The translations under genes and the position numbers were made by a program. The notes beneath the pieces were generated by a model. It did not search any database and was not told where the DNA came from. It worked only from the letters and a program-made list of their open reading frames with translations. Shown here piece by piece: positions 14,080 to 26,362 of a stretch of DNA of 64,000 nt. Numbering within the stretch: position 1 is the first letter of the stretch; every line of letters begins with the position of its first letter. Origin of the DNA: Muricea muricata. Taxonomy: Eukaryota; Cnidaria; Anthozoa; Malacalcyonacea; Plexauridae. Location of the stretch: NCBI GenBank assembly GCA_963855995.1, contig OY979716.1, positions 37,845,624 through 37,909,623 of the forward strand. Direction: 5' to 3'.

Positions 14080-16569
14080 TATAACTGTAATGCTTCGAGC
14101 CACATCAGTGATCATTTCCAATCTTTTTTTCTTTCGTTATACAATATTGTGTTAGTACATTGTTGGTTTGGATATTGGATAGCACTATCAACCAGATAAA
14201 TATTTTAAATCAACACAAAAAATTTTTACAAAACTAGAAAACTAGCAGCTTAATAAAAAATCAACTTTACATGGTTTTATAAATACTATAGAATTTAATG
14301 ATCTTAGTTTGAGTTTTACCATTAACTAAACAATTTCAGAAAGTTTAAAAAACTATCATGTGCATAGTGCCATCCACGTTTAGTAGAACTTTTACCTGGA
14401 ATGTAAAACCTACTATAACCCAGATACACTTGTACTGAAACATTTCTCAATGGTGATATCTTATCATTTGTTAACATTCAAGTATAAGGTAAAAATGCAC
14501 TACAGTAGTCTGTGCCTAATATGCAATGTTTAGTACTTTTTACACCTTTAACACTACTCACACTTCACACTATTAACAAAAACTGAAATTAATATAATAT
14601 AATTATATATATCAAAAGTGATATTAATATGACTGACAGCATATATACAAAATAGGGTAATAAAAATTGCGTAGCAGACCATTTGGCCAATGTCCACAAT
14701 TCTCTTGCATAAATAAACAACATAAATAAGAATACATAAATATGGAATCATCAAGCCAACATTTTATATGTATTTTTCGTTGGAAAAGTATGATTTCATA
14801 AAGTCCGTGACTAAAACAATACAAAAATGCCTGTATCCACGAGAAAACCCCTTGCTAAGAGACTTGGACAAGTACAATAATTGTAAATAACATGAAGTTT
14901 CCAGGGGGGAAAAGGATCGATTTTTGATCGTAAATTACAAAAAAACTGCAGGTTTTTGGAAGTGACAACATTAAAATTCGAATTCAGCACATAAAAGTCC
15001 ATAGAATCATATCAAGAAAAAGTAGTTGGGAAACTGGGGCAACGAAAATCATTTTCTAAATGACTTTTGAAGTCACAGAATACGGCCTAATTCTATTACT
15101 ATTAAACCAATCGAGCCACAATGCACCCCAGTCCAGCTCACTCATATTTTTTACTTGTCTTATGCCAGATTATTCTATTTACTCTTCAACAGGAAAGCTC
15201 TGCATCATTATGGCTAAGACAATTTAGTAATTAGCTGTACATATTTTAATTAATTTTTTAACGTTACTTATAAAAAAACTATAATATTTTTTTGCATAAA
15301 AAGATTCAATAAATTTTGCCTAAGTTAAAAACAGATGCAATTATTAATCAAACTTTCATTTACAGGAGCCTGACCATGGGTAAGGAGAATGGAATTGATT
15401 CATTGTATTCTACTTAGCTCATGGCATCTTAGGTACATAATGATGCCATAAATTAAGCATAAGGCAGGCTCTTTTTTCTCACTTTTATATCCAGGAGCAC
15501 AGACAGGATATTGTTCACCACAGGAAATCTGGTAGACAATTCATTTTTTACATCAGACATCCAATTATCGATTGTCATTTTTTCATATGACCCCTCTCAT
15601 AAAACCGACGGTTCAGTTCGTCCAGCAACTTCTGCGAGCTCTTTGTTAGCCTTATCTATTATAGTTCATGAATCAACCTGATGAACAAATAACATATTTG
15701 ATGATAGAAAGAATTCAGTCCTACTTTTAACAGAAACAGGATATAAAATTACACAAAACAGATGTTGCAACAAAGGCATGCATTATTTAAGATTTGATAC
15801 AAATGAATTATTTATGAGATTCAAAGTCAATTGACTCACATTTTTGGGCATAGGCCATGATATCTGTTCGGTTGGTACAAGGGATGATCATTTATCACCA
15901 GTGGAAGAAACGTTTGCGGAGTCAAACATCAAATGGCATCTGCGACTTTCCACTGCAGCAACTTTGACAGAAGGTCTCAAGACGGATGGAGATATTTCGA
16001 CATATCGCTTTGAGCAAGAATCTTTTAATAAGGATTTCTGTGTTTCAGAGATAACATTCTTGAACGAAATTGTATTATTCACTCTTCGTTCACAAGGTCG
16101 GCAGACTAAAGACGGAAAGCCATCAACATGCGAGAGATCCTCGCCAAGAATTAATTTGACGTTTTTCAAAATTATTTGATTTTTGTTGCTGAATAGGTTC
16201 TTACAGTGTCTTGGATCTTGTACACCATTACATAATCGGCAACGAGACAAATTTTCAGTTGAAGTATTTTTATAAACCTTCTTTGGCATGCTTTTACTAG
16301 CCATCGCCCATCAGCGTAACTTTGCCAAATATAAGTGTCGATACACTTAAATTTGATATATTCATTTTCCTGGTGAGTAATTTAATACTCTTTCAGCAGG
16401 GACACATAATTATTAGTCGATATTTCACCAATTTCTTTAAAATATTTGTTAACATAGTCTTGCAAACAATCATTTGCTTTAATTACAAAAATTTCAATAT
16501 GTACCAATTCATTTACTTCCCACTTTTCCCTAAGTGACAATTCTACTTAGCACCCAAAATCTGGGAGCC

Positions 16570-16636
16570 ACATGACCAGCAGGAACCAGGGTTATTCCGC
16601 AGCGAGAGCGAAGTTATTACCTTGGGTACGAGGTTG
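16570..16636 (-). repeat. Degenerate TIR of element A
   Basis: The reverse complement begins CAACCTCGTACCCA and follows the TIR of element B for its full 67 bp with about seven mismatches, including the inner GGAAT...CCCTGG segment. The outermost base is 16636. It abuts a broken coding fragment, whose CCGTTCGTG (16637-16645) is the likely 9-bp target sequence. Confidence 0.85.
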
Positions 16637-17112
16637 CCGTTCGTGCAGACTTGTAATTTCAACATCGGCAAGTGCATTGGTAAATTGGATATGATAACTC
16701 ATGCGCTTTGGTTCTAAACTTTTTCGTATTCACTTGCCTAACACTCTCAATGTAAAACGGCCCTTGTTGTCGTCGTCAACTTCGCCACGACCCATTTGCA
16801 AAGCTCGTTGGTACGAGGTGGATGGCTCTTCGTCCATCATTTCGTCGTACGTTCGTTTCTCACCACTTCTATAATATACAAGTCATCATTACAGTCATCT
16901 AAAAATCTTTGTCTCTGTTCGGGCGTCCACATATTCGAGATGGTAGGTTCAAGAATGTGCATTTTGTTCTCTTCTCGCCAACATTGAATTCGCATGAAAA
17001 TCTAAAGACGCCTCTCAAACATCAGACCTTGTTCGTCCTCGTTCAGCGAGTGTGTTCTTTCCAACTCCTCAAGCTTCGATAACATTTGGTAGGCGTTTAT
17101 TTTCTCTTCCAT
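16637..17112 (-). pseudogene. Broken N-terminal coding fragment cut by element A (possible Maverick/PolB-associated ORF)
   Basis: An ATG at 17112 opens a charged helical segment (ELERTHSLNEDEQGLMFERRL) that meets a TAG. It continues in the same frame with MWTPEQRQRFLDDCNDDLYI, shifts frame near 16870 into GEKRTYDEMMDEEPSTSYQ, and after a TGA ends in DVEITSLHE directly at the TIR of A. The last segment resembles the start of a conserved region in large cnidarian ORFs that I associate with Polinton/Maverick-type DNA polymerase proteins, but this is weak recollection. At least two stops and one frameshift make it non-functional. A inserted into it and the other half is absent. Confidence 0.45.
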
Positions 17113-19116
17113 CACTAAACAAAATATTTCTGTATATATTAAACACTCACCTATAACTTTCGTATATATTCTCGCTTGTTATAGCACGCTCACCTAAAAG
17201 TTTTGTATGTATTCTCGCTTGTATTCATTTCAAAATCTTCGCACAATTAATTCGTTTTGTGTATTCTTTTATCTTTATGTACTTGTCTTAACCAATTAAA
17301 AACATTAGAACGTCCGAAATCTCACGAGAGATTTTTTAACGTTAAATCTAAGGTTAAATCTAACAAGAGATCTAACGAATGGTGTGAAGCGAACCTTATA
17401 CTGTTTAATGTGAGATGTTTAATGTGAGATCTCACAGGGGTCCGCATGAACTACTTGCATAACGACTCGAAACTCGCGAGTCGTGAGTGATATTAGATTT
17501 GCAGTTTACGAGTAGCGGGTACTCGCGAGTAACAAGTCAAAACGAGTACTTATTGCACTCGAGAATACTCACTACTCGCGAATGGATGTACTCTTACTCG
17601 TGACTGGTACTGATGGTTTATCCCGAGTGACCGGGGACAGTTTTTCATTTTGACGTTATTCGCTTATAATGCACTCCAAACTCTGTGCATAATATGATTT
17701 TGTTTGTTAAAAGTATATTAATTTTTAGAAAATATAAATCTTTAAATACATTACTTTTGAAGATAATATTTTAGCAAAATAACAATGTATTCTTGCTTCT
17801 CAAATTGTATCTGGTGAGCATCTCATTGCACTTCTCATAAAAATGCAAATCAAACCGGGATGAAAAACGTCTTATCCTAGTTTTAAAATTCTTGTGGAAG
17901 GCAGCACCCCCATCCCCTACGCCCTGCCTCGTACGCCTATAGAAAATTTAACTTTTCATTCATCTTGAACATTTTGCTACATGCACATAGAGTAATAATA
18001 CAAAAGTAATTACTTATTTTATCATGCCAGGTAAATTAGTAGTATTTTACTAAAGATTGTGTCTATTGAAAATAAGACATCTTGCTTCATATTTTGAACT
18101 TGTACTCTTATGACTTCCCAAAATTTTACCCGCATGCACATGCTGTCATACAAATCAAAACTTACTGCGTTAGAACAACCAACGTACTTTGAACAAAATC
18201 AGTTTTAATTTTCGTATTCAAAGAAAGTAAAATTCACAAGACTATATAGTGTGCATACCACAAAAGTACGTTTCAAGTACCTGTACATTGTCTATGTTTA
18301 TTTATCACGACTTTCATTGGTTGAGAGCAGTAAAAACTGCCAGTACAACATGTCATTTTTAGCAATGATTACCAAATGTTTCGGCTGGGTTAAATTTGCG
18401 TTGCCGCACAGGGTGCATGTATAATTTGTCATTTCCCGGTCCAGCAAAGTAGTGTACCAAGTAACCGATAACTATTGTGTCAACATTAACAGCTAGGAAG
18501 GCATAGTACATTCAGAAATTTTCTTGTGTAGCCTGAAACACATAATAAGGCATTATCAAAACAGACTTAACTTGTTGTATCTCCAAACATTAACAAGACC
18601 CAGTATCTTGCAGCTCGATAGGGAAATGGCTAATATTTTCGGTAAATAAAGTACTAAATAATGGAAACTCTGATTATTTAATAGTTATCAACATTTATCA
18701 TGAGGGAGCTTTACTGGTTAATATACCTGTACATGATTTGTGTTTTTGTTTGTATAAATTAATAATGTATCCAAACTGTATTTCATGTGAATACGTTTAG
18801 AGTGCAAACTGTTGGAAAGCAATTTTTCAAGGTTCAAAACCATACAAAAATTTATAAATAGCTGGTGTAAATGCAAGAACTTAAGTAATTTGCAATTAAA
18901 TTATGAGATGTTTCACTAGCAATGATTGCAAAACCCACTTGCAGCAAGTCTTTGTATTTGCTTAGAACCACGACTCCAAAAAAGTATATTTACCATTATT
19001 TTAGTTACACATCAGACAATTACATATGAGTACTTGCTATTGCTGTTATTAGATGAAATGTTCCATAATTCTCATCATTGGTGGATGACGCTGCGTATTG
19101 CTATTAATTTATTTTT
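17113..19116. other. Non-coding stretch with two local repeat clusters
   Basis: No gene seen. Positions 17140-17225 hold two imperfect copies of a roughly 50-bp unit ending TATTCTCGCTTGT. Positions 17465-17620 hold a dense irregular cluster of ACTCGCGAGT-like sites. The rest is AT-rich with no open frame that looks coding. Confidence 0.6.
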
Positions 19117-20430
19117 GAGTCAGTTTTCTTTGGCATACACTACTGCGGGTTTTATGTCAGGTAAGTATACCTTGAATAAATAATTAGGTCAAACTTGTGG
19201 AAAAATCTCGAAGAATTGCGACTTACAAAAATTGTTTAAAGTCAAAAGATTCTGCTAGAAAACCTCATCAAAAACACACCCAATAAATTAAATACTTCGA
19301 AAGTCAGGATTTATATCATATAAAGCCCTCTTTGTCCTCGAGGGTTTTATATGACATTAACCCCCCCCCCCTCTTGGTATTCACCGCTAACTTTGGTAGA
19401 TGAATTACAATTTTATATTTTGATGTATTTTTAGTATCACACATGCTTGGAATCCTTCGCAGTAGTGGCAGTTACTATAAAGGATTATCAAGAAACACAA
19501 CAATTGACTGTATTGCTTTCCTGTTGTCGTCTGTACAGCGCATGTAGAAGTAACTTGCATATCCACTAAAAACTCAAATAAAAACGCTTTGGCTTATTAA
19601 CTACATCTAGGTATTACTAAATATACAAGAGGCATCAGCTTTTCCTTTCTGAAATTGCTGCCGAATCTAGGCCTATGAATAATTAATTAAATGATTTTCC
19701 GATAGCCGTGACTATCACACAAACTTAGTATATTCTTGGATAATAAGTTTCAATTGATTGGAAATTGATGATGCTTCCATGAAACCTAGTCGAAATTCCT
19801 GAAGTCACTGGTACAACATGGATCTGTATGGCTATTTACAATGGCAAGTTGCGAGCCATTGTTAATACCCTTATCAAGAAATTTGGAAAGAAATACATGG
19901 TTTAATCAGTGTCTGTACACTGATACAGGACAGTCCTGATTTACATAAACTTTCTCGCAATTTTTTATGCTTTTAACATTTGTTGTTTTTTTCTTACGTA
20001 ATTTGAAAACCTACTTTGTTTTATGCAGATGCTTGTGCTTTTGTACTGTTTATACAAGTTAGCCAACAATTAGTTGCAATTCGCCACGTCTGAATTTACA
20101 AGAAAGTTAAATGTTTTTTGAGGCAGTAACAATAATAATTATTAATTCATTTTTGAGTCGGTTTTCTTTGATGTACCGCAGGTTGTATATAGGTTATTTA
20201 CCTTGAATAAATCATTAATCAAAGTTGAGGAAAAATCTCGATGAATCTCGACTTAAATTGTTTAAAGTCAAAAGACTCTGTTAGAAAACCTCTTCAAAAA
20301 TAAATTAAGTTAGTTAAATACCTTGAAAGTCGGGATGTATGTCACATACAGCCCTAAGACGCTGCGCTTCCTCGGGGGTTGTATATGACATACATCCCTC
20401 CTTCTCGGTATTTAACTCTGACATACTCCT
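19117..20430. repeat. Direct pair of roughly 285-bp repeats (19117-19400 and 20146-20430)
   Basis: Both copies run from a TTTTGAGTC(A/G)GTTTTCTTTG block through AAATCTCG(A/...)A..., GTCAAAAGA(T/C)TCTG and AGAAAACCTC to a terminal hairpin with arms GTCGGGATGTATGTCA and TGACATACATCCC (clearest in the second copy). They look like two copies of one repeat's end, roughly 80% alike by eye. The unique DNA between them shows no gene. Confidence 0.65.
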
Positions 20431-21047
20431 GGATATGTTCGGTAAGCAGGACAGGACAAGGCTGGAGAATGCAGTTAATAAAGCAAATACGCTCGCTTGG
20501 TGTCAGGGCTTAACTGGGATAACGAATTCACACAGTGGAACATGAGTGTAAAAGTCAGATATATATACCATATATACCATTGGCACAAAAAATTGTTTGC
20601 TGCTAATCACAGTTTCTAAACAGTAATCAACTAAAACACAAATGCATACAACAAACTGAATATATTTAAAAACAATTTTTTTACAATGATTACAAGTAAA
20701 CGTTGGCAATTGCCTTTTAAATGTATAAATGTGTGACTGTAAATGCATTGCCTTATTTTTTTGTATTTTTGTAGTTGTATCTGATTCACTGGGTTTACCA
20801 TGAAAAATAATTAAGAGACGACTCTGGATCAAATGTGCATTCTTATGATTAGTAGTGTAACCTGCCTGACAATGAATACCTCCATGCAATCAACATATAT
20901 TCATTTTTTGAGTAAACATAATTAATTTGTAAAGAAATGAATAAACTCGTGATTCATCTAAAATTTGCATGGCGATACGGCATTATCGATCTGGCTATCC
21001 TACTGCCAGTCTTAACTTCAAACATTTGCCTTTTATCTGAGTTTTCT
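20431..21047. other. No supported gene
   Basis: A 128-codon minus-strand frame at 20503-20889 has no recognisable domain, no compositional support, and overlaps AT-rich sequence; I do not call it. Nothing else stands out. Confidence 0.5.
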
Positions 21048-23151
21048 TCATTCATACTTTATGCGATTAACCAGCTGTTTAACATGCAGATTCTCCAAGT
21101 GTAATTTCCCTTCTTTGGTTTCCGAGCACCTTTTTTCTATTTCAGCCATGGAGATGGGCTTGTTAGCGGCGATCATGTCCGAGAAGATGGTTTTGATGTC
21201 AGCAACTGATTCTTCTGAAAAAACTCCATGTGTCCTTTCGGTTGGCATTACTATGCTTACGGAGGATGGTTGTTCTAAGGAAACAGAGGGTAGGTTGTCA
21301 GGTTCACCCATTTCGGAAACACCGCCATTCGTTCAATCCGATCCTGCAAGGTCTCACATTCAGTTGGCAGTCCAAAAGAGGTCACAGGAAGAGGAAGTTT
21401 ATCTTGCAAGAAATATTTCTTTAACTTGTCGTATACACGCCTTGGCAACATACTGTTTAGTTCCACATGTGACTGTGTTTTTGCACGAACAACAGGAAAT
21501 GACACGTTCCTTTCCTCTATTTCTTTTTCGAAGATTTTTGTTATTTTTTCAAGTTCTGATTTTTTCCACGGAACTCGCTGCAGTTGTAAAGTCCTTGTGT
21601 CCCCCCTATTGTTGTTGCTGGATTCACTCTCTGCACCTTCTGTTTCTGCAGAAGTAGACTCTGCTTGTATGAGTCTAGACAGGTGTTGTGAATCTTCAAC
21701 TGACGCTTTAGTTTTTTCGGATAGTAAATAATATTTGCTTGCTGTAGCTTCGTTGTGAGCCATTAAATTTGCCAATTTGCCGCTCATCTCGGGATTTCTT
21801 TCATGCACATTTGTTACAGCAGCTTTACGAAATGAAGTGGAGGTTATCTTTGTGGAAACAGTTGCTTTTTTGAAGACAGACTGTAATGCCTTGTTAATTT
21901 GGGACGGACATTGTTAGCCAGGCTTTTAACTTTTGGCTAAGGACGGTGTGTGCTAGTCCATGAATGTGCGCTGTTTTGTGCTTCATTATGGATACAACGT
22001 TGCCATCGCCTTCTTCGCTCATGTCGTTAAATTCTTTCATAGTCATGCATGATAACACTCCTGGTCTGTTGGCATTATCGATGAAAATCTGGACAAGTAG
22101 GAAGTCTCGAACAAGGGTGTAGTTGGCTTGAGTGACATTCTCCTTTCCATCGATACCCGCTTTCGACAACTCACCGATTATTTTCGTGGCTTCACGTGCT
22201 GCTACACTGTTCTCAAACTCCTTGATATCAGACGGGTGCAGAAGGTTTGATTGGTCTTCTGCAAGTTTTACCCACCATCGTGTACGCGTTTCTTTTTTGT
22301 ATGACGTACTTCAAAGACGAACCTTCTCTCTAGTTGCTCTGACGTTGTGCACGTTAAAATGGAGATCGCTCGGTTTATCTGACAGCAGAAATGTTTAAAA
22401 ATGTCGTAGACTCATCAGGTATGATTTTATTGTGCCAGCCTTGTAATTCTTCTTTTTTACGTACGAGTCGAGAAACACTGACGATACTACGTTCAAATCA
22501 AGCAGAGAATATATGTCACAAGTTTTGTCGATAGCGTTCAATAGACCGACCATTTGAGCGCTATGTTGCTTCAACGTCTTCGAATCTCTTTTTCCACTGT
22601 CAGGTATCTGCAGCCATACTTCGAATTGACGCAACACGGGATATGCGATAACTTTTCGTGAGGTATGTTCTGGTTGCACGCCTGTATTATGGTCTGCTTG
22701 CATTGTCGATGGCTCTTCGTCGTCGTCACTTTCCACAGCCATGTTAGTAGAAACAGTCTGTGCATGTTGTTGTTTCCATTTTGAGGGCATGTGCTGCCTT
22801 TTTGAAGCAACTCTGGAGGATTTTATGGCATCGGAATAGGCTTTAGACGTCTTCTACAATTTGTGGACTTTTTGCAAGTGAGTGGAAAGTCTGAGAACAA
22901 TGGAAAAGCAGCCTGGAATTGGACAACGTCTGCGGAGATGGCCATCTTTTTGTTGATTTTTCTCTGTTTTGCGAATGTTGCAGTACTTTTGTTGCCGCTC
23001 TCTTCGTCCAGTTATGCACATTTCGCATGTGACGAGGCAAGTGAATAACTTTAGCTTTGCAAGACAACACGTGACAACTTATTTTGTGCCTAGCAGCTGA
23101 AGGTGTTTGACAGGATTGACCATTGCTCTCATTTTCTTTTGGCTTTTCCAA
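21048..23151 (-). pseudogene. Zinc-finger tyrosine-recombinase (Crypton-like) pseudogene
   Basis: One coding region read in several frames. The N-terminus (23151-22860) has two C2H2-type fingers, CHVLSC...HMRNVH and, after a frameshift, CPIPGC...HLQKVH. The middle (22790-22170) is a helical SAM-like region with two in-frame stops (near 22392 and 22310). Positions 22169-21894 carry the first catalytic Arg context NRPGVLSCMT and an HKTAHIHG segment. After a frameshift near 21900, FRKAAVTNVHE and MAHNEATASKYYLLSEK supply the second Arg/His and the nucleophilic Tyr expected of a tyrosine recombinase. A basic C-terminal tail follows, with another frameshift near 21310. At least four frameshifts or stops make it dead. 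Crypton assignment rests on the YR motifs plus DNA-binding fingers; no terminal repeats were found. Confidence 0.7.
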
Positions 23152-25215
23152 GAAACGTTCTTCTGCGACAGCAGTGTCGGATTCTTTAGAAAAAATGGGT
23201 AACAGATAATTATTATATAGCTTTATATGTAGTATTTTGATATTCTAACTTGGAATTGTAGTAGTTTAATAATAAAAAATAGAAGATAGTCCAAAGATTA
23301 GCATCTTGAAACCCAGTATAGGGATTAAAACATGACGAGAATAAGTTTTTGACATTTCAGGCAGGCTGAAGTTACAATAACGCGTGTCGGAAATTTGGTG
23401 GACTGACAATTTATTCTGGACTGCAGGAATTTTAAGGTCAATGTGTCTAAATGCCACATTTTAAACACAACATGACCCTTTCAGACACACACTGTGGCTT
23501 TTAAACACAATATGTCCGTTTGGTATGCAAATTAAACACATCCTGTTTGTTTCAGGTTGAAAACAAACACTTTGTGTTTAATAGTATCTGAAAACAAACA
23601 CAATGTGCTTGTTTTCTGTAACACCAGACTAAGATGAAAACTAAGACGGAAATCCATGCATAATTCAATTAAGTCGATGACAGGCAAACACTTGATATAA
23701 AAGATAGAAATCTTATTTATTAACTTCTGTACTTCTGTACCATATTTTTAGCACGATATTTATGTTTGTACATGTTATGAAGCATTTTGGTGCAATAATT
23801 GAATCGAATGAACATCTTAGAAAAATATAGAGGACATATGAATGGCTTAGTATAGAGCACAATCAGACTAAGTTAATATATTCGGAATCATGCATGAACA
23901 CTGACAAAAGCGCGAGGTAATACGAAGGCTTTCTATGCTATAGCCTAAAATAATAGTAATTACAGCATTGAACGAAAAGGCGAACAATTTAAATCACTAT
24001 AAACGCCAACCATAAACAGTGTCGCAGTGATTAACCCGCGCTATGTTATTGCCTACATATAGGTACACCGTACCCGCAACTATCGGTATATACATTTCGT
24101 GGACATTCACAAACCCTTTGGACTTAATATTAAATCCGCGCAAACATTCTATAGTCAACACATATATTAACAAGTGAAATGAAATGAGATCGTGTTTGTT
24201 TAGAATGTGGATTTTAAACACAATGTGACTGAAATGCAAGTCAAGTGTTTACTTGTTTTTAGATCCAGTTTAACGCATTAAGGCATTGATAAACGAGGAC
24301 GCTATGTCAAAAATACACGTTCGCGTAAAATACTGCTTTTAACTGCAAATATTTAAACTAATAGACACGCCACGTGTGATATGACTTCCTACATGCAGGG
24401 TGTGATTAATAGTTGAACATCGTTTGTCTCTAATAAACTTAATTTCCGATGCAAAGTATCCAGAAAAATCAGCAAGTCTACTTTCATAGCCCGACTATAG
24501 GGGGTTTATTCGGTTTAAGAATTGTATTTGAATCAAATTCAACATAAATTTTAACATCGAAATGCATCATTTACATTTACGTTATTAATCGACCTAAAGC
24601 AATAGTTATAATTTCTGTCTGTTTTTTTTTCGCGCAAGACTTATTCTCCCATGCGTCCACTCTAAATTTTACCAATTGTTACAAGTCTTACAGGCCTAAT
24701 TAGGCTTATCTTTCTATGCGTCTCAATGCAAACAAAACGGCAATCCGCTTTTTATGTGTACTCGATCGAAACAAAATGGCTGTATATAAGCTTTCTAGGC
24801 GTACCCGATAAAAACTAAATCACCATACACAGATACGCTTTCATTAAGACTGGTGTGGTGGAAAATGTACTGTATTGTGATTGCAAACGTGCGTTCTAAC
24901 ATGCGTACTCGATCCGTGTAACTCGATCTCGATAGAATTAAGTTTGATAATGTTGATACACGTGATGGTGGTTATTTGAATCAAACTTGATCGAATAGAG
25001 AAAACGAAGTATGCGTATGTCATGTCGGTTAGTTGTGATCAGTGTTTGAAGCCTATAAGCAGCCATTTTCGTTTGGATTGAAAACGCAGAGAAGTTTATA
25101 GAAATCGTACAGCCGTTTTGTTACTATGTACTAAAAATGGCCTCATTGACATTGTTAAAATCTTGATGTGATATTACGGCACAGCTTGCATACGTATTTA
25201 CGCCATCAATATTAC

Positions 25216-26250
25216 GTTCGGTACCAGAAGCCATAAATAAACGCTTATCCAACATATCATCAGATAAGAATGCTTTTGACTAATTGACTCAACTGTTTCC
25301 CAATACCAAGAAGCTTTACGTAGAAGCGGCTACAATTATGAACTACAATACAACCCCCAATCATCAAAACCCAAACGCTCAAGAAGCATTAATGTCACAT
25401 TAATAATGTGATACGGATTAACCCTCTCTACAATTCAACAGTAAGCACCAACGTTGGCTATAAATTTCTGTAAGTTATCGACGATTTGTTTGGAGAGTCA
25501 TCATCCCTTAGACAAAATATTCAACAAAAATACTTTAAAATAAGAGTACAAGACGCCTGCCAAAACGAAAATGGGCATTGGCTGTAACTAGAGCGTTCAA
25601 TGGGGGGTATGGTATATTCACTTATTTCTGTTCTGCCAAACGAATTCCTTTTTAAATACAGTTATTATTAGGGTACCTTCCAAGGCATTTTAAGACATTG
25701 CTAGCACATCTTATGTAATCACTAAGATAACCAAAAATCAATGTCTGGACTTGCCAGGCACTCTGCCCAGAGTCCTAGCAAGATTGCATTTTTCAATAAT
25801 TCACAAACAAATGAACACAGTGACGGATTAAACGCGTGACCAATGCAACTGCCGCCAACAAGGATGTCTGTCCTTTCCAGAATAAGTGTTTAATGACTAA
25901 TGTTGTTTACCAAGCAACGGTTACGACAAACGAAAGGCAAACGTATGTGGGGCACACAGCGGGAGAGTTTAAGACACGATACAGCCGGCACACCAGCTCC
26001 TTCAGAAACTCCAGATACAAAGGCATGCGATGGAGTTGAGCAAATTTATCTGGCGTCTCAAAGATTACAACATAAAATATTCAATTATATATAAAAAAGT
26101 GGGCAAAATTAGCAAAATGCAACAGCTGCTCGAATAAAACCAAACGCTGTCAACTATGCCTGCACGAGAAATTTCTGATTATCTACCATCCGAACCTTGT
26201 CTCTTTGAACTCTAGAATGAACTTTTATTGAAATGTAGACATCGCAACAA
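25216..26250 (+). pseudogene. Penelope-like element remnant: RT C-terminus plus GIY-YIG endonuclease (left arm)
   Basis: At 25216 a VPEAINKRLSNISSDKNAF-like segment matches the region after the reverse transcriptase palm in Penelope-like elements. It degenerates through several stops to about 25560. The GIY-YIG part starts near 25836 with CPFQNKCLMTNVVYQ, then TYVGHTAGEFKTRYSRH (the YVG...R..H core) and SSFRNSRY, and loses frame at KGMRWS. The expected continuation (LSKFIW, then a KCRHRN-like tail near 26230) is readable only in other frames. Usual PLE proteins are well over 500 residues, so this is a 5'-truncated, dead copy. Confidence 0.75.
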
Positions 26251-26362
26251 AACCCCCTTGAGCAATAAACAGTTTATTGAAAGCATTGCAATACTATCCG
26301 TTTAGTATAATCGCAATGACGTCAAACATGTATATCCTAGGCAACAATGCGCGCGAATATTT

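Larger units (their letters stand above)
11321..15089. mobile_element. E1: 3.8-kb foldback-type DNA transposon with TAGGCCG termini
   Basis: E1 interrupts intron 2 of copy A. The TIR begins TAGGCCGTA(A/T)TCTGTG and the element ends CACAGAATACGGCCTA. The flanking ATT at 11318-11320 and 15090-15092 is a 3-bp duplication, and the uninterrupted sequence in copy B confirms it. The arms are long: 11321-11560 matches the reverse complement of about 14840-15089, and the match resumes at 12275 beyond a nested insertion. No transposase gene was found, so it is probably non-autonomous. It shares the TAGGCCG terminus and a 3-bp target duplication with E2. Confidence 0.88.
7637..16304 (-). pseudogene. DUF6589 / ZAD-like transposase-type pseudogene (copy A)
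   Basis: Four exons align with copy B: 16304-15842, about 15685-15364, 10831-9935 and 8673-7637. Exon 1 has a zinc-finger-like CRLC...CRPC pair (ZAD-like). Exon 3 has the DUF6589 core including LDNIDWDEKVHDMR. Exon 4 has the conserved C-terminal region ending in an acidic ESDDEDDQQ tail. Lesions seen by comparison with B include Ser-to-TGA near 15888, Tyr-to-TAA near 10811, Ser-to-TGA near 10370, a TAA replacing a Pro codon near 10076, and several frameshifts in exon 4 (around 8287 and 8100 and between 8100 and 7820). Splice signals are largely preserved. It is non-functional, but it keeps an intact linker in exon 3 that copy B has lost. Confidence 0.85.
7276..16636 (-). mobile_element. Element A: truncated, decayed DUF6589 transposon (related to element B)
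   Basis: Read on the minus strand, this is a diverged copy of element B. A degenerate TIR lies at 16636-16570, then come four DUF6589 exons, then the 3' region. Similarity to B stops abruptly at about 7276, in the middle of a small inverted repeat shared with B, so the helicase gene and the second TIR are missing. Without its two large insertions (8949-9891 and 11321-15089), A is about 4.65 kb, matching the corresponding part of B once B's private MITE is removed. A is clearly older than B: it has many substitutions, nonsense codons and frameshifts. Confidence 0.88.

Noticed and set aside
20503..20889. 128-codon minus-strand frame
   Set aside because: No domain or compositional support; lies in AT-rich DNA beside a recombinase relic.
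21061..21657. 198-codon plus-strand frame
   Set aside because: Antisense shadow of the recombinase pseudogene, whose minus-strand reading has clear motifs.
23997..24239. 80-codon minus-strand frame conserved in both inverted arms (also 54732-54947)
   Set aside because: Conservation is explained by the arms being copies of each other; no domain, no splice or codon signal.
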